Source: Geosiphon pyriformis (lineage: Eukaryota > Glomeromycota > Glomeromycetes > Archaeosporales > Geosiphonaceae). From it: DNA of 17,500 nt. A program made the translations under genes and the position numbers. The notes under the pieces are model-generated. The model did not search any database and was not told the DNA's origin. It saw only the letters and a program-made list of their open reading frames with translations. Shown in pieces: positions 9,661 through 17,500 of the stretch (position 1 is its first letter; each line of letters begins with the position of its first letter). The stretch is from NCBI GenBank assembly GCA_016748015.1, contig JAAOMT010000303.1, positions 1,077,448 to 1,094,947 on the forward strand, written 5' to 3'.

Positions 9661-9820
9661 ACAATATTAGAAAATTATGGCACATTGCTTAGCAATATAT
9701 ACATTGTCAGTAAATTATGACACACTGCTTAACAATAAGCATATTGTCAGAAAATTATGGCACATTGTTCAATAATTAGAGCATTATTAGAGAAAATAAT
9801 ACACATTGCTTAAGAAAATA
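9661..9820. repeat. Tandem array, 4 x 40 bp
   Basis: Four consecutive units of exactly 40 bases begin at 9661, 9701, 9741 and 9781. Each has the shape nnattgtcag aaaattatgg cacattgctt followed by a variable ten bases. They differ by substitutions only, with no length change except blurring in the fourth. The matching place in the right palindrome arm (about 11310-11345) has about one unit, so the array grew after the two arms separated. Confidence 0.9.
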
Positions 9821-10136
9821 TAAGATCTTATATAACAAGAATTATGTATATATAATAAGAGTATCAGAAACAGAAAAGACAGAATTGATACTAACAATCA
9901 GTTAGAACTTATTAATTACTTAATACCTTTCTTTTTAAAAAGTAATTTTCTATAACTTAAAATAAAATCAAATTACATATCAATAAAATATCAATTATCA
10001 TCTGAATCTATGTTATCATCACTTGATTAAGAAATATTAATTATTTTTATTTTATCAATACTTCATATTAATAGAATTCAATACTTAACCATACTAAACC
10101 AATAGTTTTTGATTATGACTATTGACAAAATACTAA

Positions 10137-10209
10137 TTTTTTATTTTTTTTTTATTTTTTTTTATTTTTTTTATTTTTTTTATTTTTTTTTATTTTTTTT
10201 ATTTCTTTT
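10137..10209. repeat. A(T)8-9 periodic tract
   Basis: T runs of 7-10 separated by single A, period about nine. The inverted counterpart in the right arm is the AT-simple tract at 10931-10978, so a simple repeat was already part of the duplicated unit. Confidence 0.85.
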
Positions 10210-10546
10210 TGTTTCATTTTCTTTGTTTTTACTAATTGATTAAAGAAATTAAGCACTAAGTATTTGACATTAAAAATAGTCTGATAAAAAATCCAGAAAT
10301 AAGAATAAAAATTTAAAAATAACTTATTAAAAGGACATAACTGCCAAATTAAACTGGCCATCATGCTAAAGAAAAAAATTCAGAGAAGAAACCATCAATT
10401 AAATCTTTGTTTATTATACAAAAAACTCAACTAAAATCTTTAAACTCCAAAAATCTTTAAAAATTACCAATATTATCAACTATTAAGTACCAAGTTATAG
10501 ATTTGTTATTTGTATCAACTTCCAAATAATTATCTGTAATATTGGT

Positions 10547-10610
10547 CTGCTATTTTTTCAAATAGTTGATGTTAGTACTAGTTTTTGCTAAATTATATCT
10601 TATAAAAAGC
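10547..10610. other. 64-bp spacer at the palindrome centre
   Basis: Unpaired sequence between the two arms. It contains the small palindrome AGTACTAGT-like core at about 10574-10582 but is not itself a continuation of either arm. It separates two convergent repeat copies. Confidence 0.65.
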
Positions 10611-12950
10611 ACCAAATATTATAGATAATTATTTGGAGTGCTAAAACAAATTACATATCTGTAATTTGGTGTTTAATAACTGTTAATAATAGTAATTTCT
10701 AAAAATTTTAGTATTTGAAAAGTTTGGTTGAGCTCTTTGTATAATAGATAAAGATTTTAATAATGGTTTTTTTTATGAATTTTTTTTAGCATAGTGGCCA
10801 GTTTAATTTAACAGTTATGCATTTTTAATAAGCTATTTTTAAGTTTTTTATTCTTGTTTTATGAGTTTTTTATCAGATTATTCTTGATATTAATTACTCA
10901 GTACTTAATCTCTTTAATCAATTAATATACAATAAAAAAAAATAAAATAAAAAAATAAAAATAAAAATAAAAATAAGAAATTAGTATTTTATTAATAGTC
11001 ATGATTAAAAACTATTGTTTTAGTATAGTTAAATATTAGATTCTATTAACATAGATTGTTAATAATATAAAAACAATGAAAATTTTTAATCAAGTAATGA
11101 AAACATAAATTAGATAGTAATGAATATGTTTATTGATATAAATATATTTTTACTTTAAGTTATAAAAAACTATCTTTTAAAAAAAGTAGTATTTAATAAT
11201 TTCTTATCTTTAGCTACTACTCTGTTTTTTTTGCTTTTAATACTCTTACTATATATACATAATTTGTGTTATATGAAATCTTACATATTTTTACTCTTTT
11301 TATATACTACTTTCTAAAAATATGCTATGATTTTCTGAAAATATGCTTATTTATTAAGTATTATTTTTTTATTAGTCTATTTTATAATCTGTTTTTTCTT
11401 ATTTTTTTTTGGTACTTCTTTTTTTATGAGTAACAATATATTGTCAGAGCAGTATCAACATACAACTCCAAAATTAAAATGAAGAGTTTATTTTTGAAAA
11501 GCAGCTTTATAGACAAAAATCTATTAACAATCTCTAAAACTTTGCATACATATTTTGCCAAGTTAATATTCATAATAATTGCAACACCAAAATCAAAGTA
11601 ACCAAAATTTAAACCAGAAATAAACACCTAAATATTATTAAACTTGTTAATAATTTATAACTAAACTTTTTTTTTCAATTTTGTCTTAGTAACAATAGAA
11701 ATTATATTGTTTATTTCTTTATACTAATAAATAATATTCTCTTACTTAGCAAAATTATTTATACTCTTAATATTACACATAACAATTTTTTAAATTAAAT
11801 CAGTTATTGTTAATAAAAGGTGTCTAAATTCAAACTTTTATTATCTATTTTGGCATAACTATAATCAACAGATTATTTATTTTTGCCTCAAATCTTGTAA
11901 TAATTAACTGGTTCAAAAACTTTACTCTTATAACAATTCTATTACCAGTAGTTGTATTTAAACTCTTACTTATTACAATATTTATTCTTTGATTCTGTAA
12001 TAAAGAGATTATCAATAATTAATATTTAAAGCTAAACTGGAAAACTATTGGCCCAAGTGTATTCAATTTTTTAGCCAGCTTGTCAATTTGCTCTGCAAAA
12101 CTAACAAGATTGTGCTTAAGAACAGCAAACCTATTATTTACTTTTATAAAAACCAACAAAAATAGTTTAGTATCTAAAGATAAATCAATACCAGAAAAAA
12201 CCAAAGACATTACATAAAAAGTTAAGTTCAAGTTTTTTCACCAAATAAAACTAGATAAGTAATTGGCATCTGTTTTTTTTATATATATTTGCTAAACAAA
12301 TCTGATTTTAAAAATTAACTACCTATTTACTATAACTACTTAGATTTTTACTTATTAAATATATACTAAAAAAATGATCAAATTGTTTGTACTAAGTATA
12401 ACAGACCAAAAAAACACTAGTCTAATACAAATTCACATTCTTAAAAACCAAAGCAGAACCAATAGCAGTTTTTTTTGATGTTTTATTAGCAAAAAATAAC
12501 TACAATATATTTGTTACATATATATAAATCTGAATTGCAACCAATAGAACAAGTTTTTTTATTATAAAATGTCAATAAACAAGAAAAATTATGAACAATT
12601 GTCTCAACTAATAAAGTATAAAGCAAAACCTAATAATAATTTTTAATTATTTATGTTTATTTATCATTGATAGTTAATGCTATATATACAGAATTTTTGT
12701 TTATAAGCACCAACTATTTAGATATAACCAAACCAGCAATTTTAAATGATTTAAACTTAACTAAGACTTTTTGTCAAAGACCAATAAGCTGTATTTTAAT
12801 TAACACAATTTTATTAAACTTAGAAAAAACTGACTTTACAGCTAATTTAAAAAGATTTATTAAGATTTTTTTTAATAATTACTTTCTAATTTGTATAGTT
12901 GTTTACCTTTTTAACATTATCATTAACCAAAATTTTTTTACAGATTGTCA
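10611..12950. repeat. Right arm of large imperfect palindrome
   Basis: Inverse complement of 8000-10546. From the centre outward it holds about 800 bp of non-coding A/T-rich sequence also present in the left arm, then the endonuclease end of the minus-strand LINE (11424-11790), then its ORF1-like part. The match to the left arm is still recognisable at the block encoding KKTCSIGCN (about 12530) and at the block near 12900. Confidence 0.78.
11424..11790 (-). pseudogene. AP-endonuclease (EEP-fold) domain remnant of the LINE
   Basis: The N-terminal part of an apurinic-like endonuclease, the enzyme that nicks target DNA for LINE insertion. CN-I-K-S keeps the Asn of the first motif. The next motif reads SIVTKTKLK where the family has Glu before TKL, so the metal-binding residue is lost. 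A continuous 67-codon stretch (11627-11424) carries the SGLNFGY and LLFKNKL blocks. The domain is cut before the GDFN motif, which I could not find downstream. Confidence 0.68.
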
Positions 12951-13610
12951 TTTCCTTAGTTTTTTCTAAGCTTAATTTTGATGTAAAAAACAACTTAATA
13001 ATTTATAAAAATTTTGAAAAAGTGAATATCTTCTCTAAAACCATCTATATAATAAAAAATTTTTTCACAATTATTAATTTATTATCAGAAGTTTTCTCAG
13101 ATATAACAAAAAGTTTAATATTTAATACAAAAAATTTTGCAACATCAAAATTTTGTTTTTTCAAAATACATAACTTAATTAATAGCAATTGCTTAAAGTC
13201 AACAAATTTAAAAAACAGAAGCATTAAAATATTATTATTATTACTTGAATTATCAAAAAAAAATGCTTTTAATAAGTGCTCTAATATATATATCTAAGTG
13301 TAAATCTTTTTTAGCATGGTTTTATCCATATTTTTATTACTTATAGAAACATCTGAATTTACATAACTGGTTTTTTCTGTAATTGTGTTTTTTATATTTT
13401 TCATATCTAAAAAATTATTAATATTACTTGTTATGCTACCAACTTTGCTTTTTCAAGATACTACAGATTTAGCATCAAAATCTATAATATTCTTTAAATT
13501 CAAAGAGCTATTAGACAAGTTAACTATATTACTATTAGCTTTAAGTTTTTTTGACTTTTTATAAGATGCACCATAAAAGTAAACACTCTTTAAACGTTTT
13601 TTTTAGTGCT
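11424..13610 (-). mobile_element. Decayed non-LTR retrotransposon (LINE), right copy: ORF1-like region and AP-endonuclease domain
   Basis: Read on the minus strand, ordered remnants appear: KSVYFYGASYKKSKK (about 13590-13545), NTITEKTSYVNSD (about 13388), FVLNIKLFVISEKT (about 13130), MTICKKILVNDNVKK (12951), LIGL*QKVLVKF (about 12787), LLYTLLVETIVHNF (about 12625), KKTCSIGCNSD (about 12545), LANIYKK (about 12297) and AEQIDKLAKKLNTLGP (about 12110-12050). Then come endonuclease blocks CNIKS (about 11775), SIVTKTKLK, VFISGLNFGY and LLFKNKLFILILELY (to 11440). From memory these match, in this order and spacing, a LINE family widespread in Glomeromycotina; a search is needed to confirm. No reverse transcriptase follows: recognisable coding ends near 11424. 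Stops replace expected Trp and Gln, and the endonuclease Glu of the ETKL motif reads Lys (codon 11685-11687). It is non-functional. Confidence 0.72.
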
Positions 13611-13619
13611 TGTATGAGT

Positions 13620-13800
13620 TTTCAAACCAGTTAAACCAAAACCAAAACCAAAACCATTAGCAAATAAGCTTACCAGATTTATTACAACAAAAAAAAATGT
13701 ATTAAAAGAAATAACTAAAGAAAAAGAAGAAAAAAAAATAAAAAAAGCTATTTCTTTGGCAATTCTATGTTTTTGTTATAACTAGAAAATCAACAAAAAA
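13620..13800. other. Low-complexity segment at the 5' end of the right LINE copy
   Basis: Contains four ACCAAA hexamers (about 13632-13655), reading as Gly/Phe or Val/Leu repeats on the minus strand and Pro/Lys on the plus strand, followed by an A-rich purine block (13686-13748). It may be the LINE's N-terminal coding start or 5' leader. I cannot tell which. Confidence 0.35.
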
Positions 13801-13809
13801 AAAAGTTTT

Positions 13810-14480
13810 TTGTTTCAGTTATTTTAGTATTATCAAAATAAATTAATAAAAATAATAAAAATTAGTGGTTTATTTGTTAAATTAAATATGTATAAAATAT
13901 TTTTACTATTATTAATTTTTTTATTTATTTTAAATTTTTACTTAAAAACAATAATTAATATATTTAGTTCTTTTTTATTTAATAAAATTTATTAAAAAAT
14001 TATTTTAACATAACAAATAAAATTAAATTAAGAATGTAAATCAAATTTTAGAAATGAAATTAAATTACCAACAAAGAAGTTATATAACTATATTATAAAT
14101 TAATTGTTGATAATACTTGAAAATAGTTGAGCTTTAAAAGAAAATATGGGCTTTTTAATATTATAATATATAAAATTATTACTTATAATAAAGCTTAAAT
14201 ATAAGTTCAATAAAACAATATTTAGGTGCTAATATTAAAATACTTGGTTTTTAATATGCTAATAAAACAAATTAAATTGATTTTTTTTATAATTCCTGTA
14301 AATAATTTTTTTTTGCCTTTTTTTACAGATCATAAAATAGATTTTTATATTATAAATTTTTGTTTAAAAAACATATATTATAATTAATATCAGCTAAATA
14401 TTAATTTTATTTTTAGTAAAAAAAGATATAAAGATTTATTTGAATTAAAATAATACTAAATTTAATATTTTAATACACAA
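13810..14480. repeat. Direct repeat family X, copy A (interrupted)
   Basis: 13810-14000 and 14315-14480 together match the continuous stretch 15803-16165. The ~310 bp between (about 14001-14314) is absent from copy B. Shared blocks include agtggtttatttgttaaatt, aatttttacttaaaa, and aaagatttatttgaattaaa. No identity could be assigned. Translation gives only weak hydrophobic fragments. Confidence 0.7.
14001..14314. repeat. Insertion-like segment within repeat X copy A
   Basis: Present in copy A and missing from copy B. Part of it has a relative at about 15365-15525: the 18-mer aaaatatgggctttttaa occurs at 14141-14158 and again at 15506-15523, with flanking similarity (gaatgtaaatcaaa / gaatataaatcaag). 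It therefore looks like an independent repeat. No clear target-site duplication is visible in the eroded flanks. Confidence 0.5.
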
Positions 14481-15019
14481 AAATATTATTAAAACTTATT
14501 GAAGATTATATTGTGTCTATTGTACTTTGGCTATAATAATAAATGCTTTTGGCTTAATTATAAACTTAATTTTAAAAATACTAAACTTATTATAATGATT
14601 AAATTTTATATTTAAATTGTAAATTATTTTATTTATTAAATCATGTAATTTTGGTTTTATTGTTTATTTTTGCATAATCACAATTTTTTATATAAACATT
14701 AATTTTTAAATTTTATGTAAAATTTTGTTTTGCATACATGTATTTAAAGTTCATAAAAACAACATATTTTTAGCTTATGTTAAAAAACAAAATATATAAG
14801 TATTTTGAACACAAATTTGTAAAATAAAACATTTTTAATTTTTTTAATAAATACAGTATAAAACAATTAATCTTAAAATAAATTTTTCTACTAAATTTCT
14901 TAAAATTATTACTAATTATAAATAAGACAACAAACAAAAAAAACAGACTTGTTACTTAATAATTATAGAAAAACAAGTAAATTTTTTTGGTTAAAAATTA
15001 GTAATATAATAAAAACCAA

Positions 15020-15275
15020 TTTTAAAAATTTCTTACTGATTTATGAAATAAAAAATTAGATATCTAATAAATAATAGCCTAATAGAAACTTTAATTATTC
15101 AAAATTTTTTGCTAAGCCATAAACCAATATTGGAACATAAATAGCTTTTTTGGTTTTTTAATGTTCAAAGTTTTTTACTAATTTAGTATTGGTTTTATTG
15201 AGAAATAAATAATTTTTTTGGTATTAAAAATTTTTTACTGATTTGTGAAATGAGAAATCAAATATTCAATATATA
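15020..15275. repeat. Short direct repeats flanking a hairpin
   Basis: 15020-15067 and 15222-15275 share ttactgattt(a/g)tgaaat and the surrounding sequence, about 202 bases apart. Between them aaaccaatattgg (15121-15133) pairs with tagtattggttt (about 15184-15195), and gaacat pairs with atgttc inside it. This is the layout of a small element with terminal direct repeats or of an old tandem duplication; unclassified. Confidence 0.5.
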
Positions 15276-15364
15276 TTAGAAATATACTAATTAAAAAATA
15301 TTTTTAATTTCTTTTATCTTCTTTTTTAGAATTTTTAATCTAACTAACAACTTACTAAAAGTTA

Positions 15365-15525
15365 AAAATAGAATATAAATCAAGCAAAATAAATAATAAT
15401 TTTTTAATTAATATTTACAATTTAATGTTAACTGGAAGTAAAATTAAATTTATTAAACATAGAATTTTTATTGCTAAATTTTCAAAAAAAAACTATAAAG
15501 TAATAAAAATATGGGCTTTTTAACA
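15365..15525. repeat. Second copy of the segment inserted in repeat X copy A
   Basis: Related to 14025-14160, ending with the shared 18-mer at 15506-15523. It lies about 280 bases before repeat X copy B, not inside it, so the two repeat families have been shuffled. Confidence 0.5.
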
Positions 15526-15802
15526 AAAAATTATTAAAATTAATAGAATGAATTATTTTTTATTATAATATTTTAGAATAATAAGTTTAATAAAAAAAGA
15601 ATTTCAAAAAAACATTGTAAAAAAACTAAGTATATTATACTATTATCATGTTTATTATTAATTGAATTAAGAAAAAAAAAACATTTATAAATAGAAAACA
15701 ATCTTTTTTTTAATGATAATATTATAATAATTGATAATATAAATAAACTGTATTTTAAAGATAAAGATTCAATAAATAATTTTAAGATTAAAAAAATTAA
15801 TA

Positions 15803-16165
15803 TGTTTCAATTATTTTAGTATTGTTAAAATAAATCAATAAAAATAGTAAAAACCAGTGGTTTATTTGTTAAATTAAATATACACAAAATACTTTTATTA
15901 TTATTAATTTTTCTGCTTATTTTGAATTTTTACTTAAAAAACAATGATTAATATATTTGGTTCTTTTTTATTTGATAAAGTTTATTAAAAAATTACTCTT
16001 TTTCTTTTTTTTACAAATTGTAAAATAGATTTTTATATTATAAATCTTGTTTAAAGAACATATACTATAATTAATATTAGCCAAATATTAATTTTAATCT
16101 TAATAAAAAAAAGTTACAAAGATTTATTTGAATTAAAATAATACCAAATTCAATGTTTCAATATA
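15803..16165. repeat. Direct repeat family X, copy B (uninterrupted)
   Basis: Matches copy A at about 80-85% by eye, and joins the two halves that are separated in copy A. It retains slightly more G and C than copy A (for example accagtgg, ctgcttatt), suggesting it is younger or less mutated. Confidence 0.7.
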
Positions 16166-17004
16166 ATTTTTTTTGATAATAAACAAATTAATATTTAAAG
16201 CAAAATTTTTTTTTTAATTACAAAAGTTAACTATTTAGATTTTAGTATAATAAGACATAAAAATAAAAGATAAATTTTATTATCTTTTATTTTAAAGTTA
16301 ATAATAGTAAATAAAAAAACTACTAATTTGTTTATATTTATTTTGTTTGTTTTTAGAATATTTGTTTAAAAGTTTAAGAAGCTTTATTTTTATTATTTGT
16401 TTTGTATTTAATATTAATTATTATATTTTTTTTATTTTTATATTAGAATCTGTTTTTATATTTTTAAATTGTTTAATTAAAACACTAATTATAAACTTTT
16501 TTAAAATCAAAATATTATTAACAAGATTATATGTAATCTTTTTTTGTTAATTATAATACTATTAACAATAATAGTTATATTTAATAAAAAAATATTAATG
16601 TTTTATAAAATATTTAAAAGATTAAAACAAAAAACAAAAAATTAGGTTTTTGATTTTTTTGACTATATAAACAATGAAAAAAAAATGGTTAATAAAAAAA
16701 TTAAAGATTTTTTACAATAATAATAATTATATTAAGATTCATTTTAATTAATTGCTTTAAAAAACCTTGAATAAAATAAAATTTTTATTTAAAGCTAAAA
16801 AAAATAGTTTATTAATAATTAAAACTATTTTGTATCTTTATTATTTAAGAAAAGTAGTTTAAAAAATGTTGTTTAGTTGTTTTAATTATCAAAAAAGCTT
16901 TTTAAATATTAAAAATGATTAAAAACAATAGAAAAAAAATTGGTTTTTTCCTTCCAATTTAAATATTTTAAATTTTAAATCAAATCAATCAGATATTACA
17001 TTGT

Positions 17005-17230
17005 CCTCGATTTATAGGAGAACGAGTTATGATCGACAAACGTGACCAAACGTGACCTATGATTTAGGTGATATAAGAACGTGATGACGGGACGTTGATC
17101 AGGACCTTTTGCAAACAGTGGTGAAGCTTCAGCATCGTCAAACATGTCTTAAATGATAGGCTAATATCTGGTAATACAATAACAAACCCGGGTGTGGGAT
17201 AAACTTGAACAAAAAAAGGAAAATGGCGAA
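17005..17230. other. CpG-rich patch of ordinary composition ending the desert
   Basis: About 225 bases with at least ten CpG, against three in the preceding 10 kb, bounded sharply on both sides. It contains a perfect tandem 10-mer (caaacgtgac at 17037-17046 and 17047-17056) and a CCCGGG site (about 17189-17194). On the minus strand a frame without stops runs from about 17218 to 17077 (YPTPGFVIVLPDISLSF, later TCLTMLKLHHCLQKVLINVP) and ends in TAA. It has no ATG near its start and no family I recognise. It could be an exon fragment, a structural RNA, a promoter island or a young repeat. Confidence 0.5.
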
Positions 17231-17500
17231 ATCGAAAATTGAAAAGTTAAAAAATAGATTAAATTGAATTTTTATTATTAAAATTTTATTATTTTATTTA
17301 CCAAAGGACTTATTATGGAATAAATGATAAATATTTTAATTAACAGCTTTATTAATTAAATTAATATTAGTAATTAAATTAATATTAGTAATTAAATGAA
17401 TTTTTTTGTAATTACTTATTTTGTATAAATATAATTAGTTATTTATAATATTATTAAATAATGTATATAAGATTAATAATAATAGTAAGAAATTTTTTTC
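17230..17500. other. AT-rich flank with 18-bp tandem repeat
   Basis: No gene. At about 17352-17398 the unit taattaaattaatattag is repeated about two and a half times with period 18. The rest is A/T-rich sequence like the desert. Confidence 0.6.

Larger units (their letters stand above)
8000..10546. repeat. Left arm of large imperfect palindrome
   Basis: Inverse complement of 10611-12950. The clearest part is 9560-10546. Examples: 10522-10546 against 10611-10636 (one base change and one indel in 26), 10320-10375 against the region around 10800, and 10080-10140 against about 10980-11035. The left arm is longer, mainly because of the 40-bp tandem array and small insertions. By eye the arms are roughly 70-85% identical near the centre, lower outside. 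Confidence 0.8.
6900..17000. other. CpG-depleted AT desert made of decayed repeats
   Basis: About 10.1 kb of very low GC (by eye well under 20%). Reading every line, I find only three CpG dinucleotides (near 6997, 8970 and 13595), whereas GpC is common. The genes to the left and the patch at 17005-17230 contain CpG at ordinary frequency. There is no intact gene; open frames are short. The interior holds two inverted LINE remnants, a tandem array and other repeat copies, annotated separately. 6900-8000 and 16200-16990 contain only A/T-rich sequence I cannot classify. Confidence 0.85.

Noticed and set aside
9661-9820. CRISPR-like array
   Set aside because: The 40-bp units are contiguous with no unique spacers, in a eukaryotic repeat region; it is a simple tandem repeat.
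10152-10364. Minus-strand frame ending in poly-Lys/Asn
   Set aside because: Generated by the A/T periodic tract at 10137-10209.
12667-13297. Two plus-strand open frames (12667-12969 and 12899-13297)
   Set aside because: They are antisense to the ordered LINE remnants on the minus strand; C/G loss removes stops in some frames and makes chance hydrophobic frames.
13620-13760. Plus-strand Pro/Lys-rich peptide gene (PKPKPKP)
   Set aside because: The frame is open for only about 50 codons, has no start, and lies antisense to the beginning of the LINE.
16347-16550. Hydrophobic 67-codon frame
   Set aside because: Phe/Ile/Leu content follows T-rich DNA; no flanking signals or family motif.
6900-17000. 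Mitochondrial DNA or a mitochondrial insertion
   Set aside because: Very low GC suggested it, but there are no mitochondrial genes, tRNAs or rRNAs, and the readable remnants are of a nuclear LINE.
6900-17000. Classical repeat-induced point mutation (RIP)
   Set aside because: The transition bias fits, but RIP is established in Ascomycota and I cannot measure the dinucleotide bias here. Slow deamination of methylated repeats explains the CpG loss equally well.

Overview
The window looks like a nuclear contig from an early-diverging, intron-rich and AT-rich fungus, most likely an arbuscular mycorrhizal fungus (Glomeromycotina). That placement rests on three points: spliceosomal introns with GT..AG ends in two genes; a nuclear gene for complex I subunit NDUFS3 with a mitochondrial presequence; and decayed copies of a non-LTR retrotransposon whose residues match, from memory, a LINE family abundant in Glomeromycotina. 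No search could be run, so the lineage is an inference.

Layout. 1-1985: T-rich, microsatellite-rich upstream DNA with no convincing gene. 1986-4045: a seven-exon plus-strand gene for a 432-residue coiled-coil protein with a CC1-box-like AAxxG motif, best read as a HAP1_N/TRAK/BICD-type dynein-adaptor relative. 4046-5166: intergenic DNA with several perfect short hairpins. 5167-6411: a three-exon gene for the 30-kDa (NDUFS3/Nad9) subunit of NADH:ubiquinone oxidoreductase. 6412-6900: 3' flank. 6900-17000: a ~10 kb AT desert in which I count only three CpG dinucleotides. 17005-17230: a sharply bounded CpG-rich patch of ordinary composition. 17230-17500: AT-rich again.

The desert is not featureless. 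Two old copies of one repeat unit lie tail to tail, left arm about 8000-10546 and right arm about 10611-12950, around a 64-bp spacer. The outer part of each arm is a decayed LINE. In the right copy (minus strand, about 13610 down to 11424) the ordered remains of the ORF1-like protein and the AP-endonuclease domain can still be read. They are damaged mainly by changes that look like C:G to T:A transitions (Trp to stop, Glu to Lys, Asp to Asn). The left arm carries a 4 x 40 bp tandem array where the right arm has about one unit. Further repeat families fill 13800-16900.

The two intact genes are not functionally linked: one would act in microtubule transport or organelle positioning, the other in the mitochondrial respiratory chain. 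I saw no tRNA, rRNA, CRISPR array or intact transposon.
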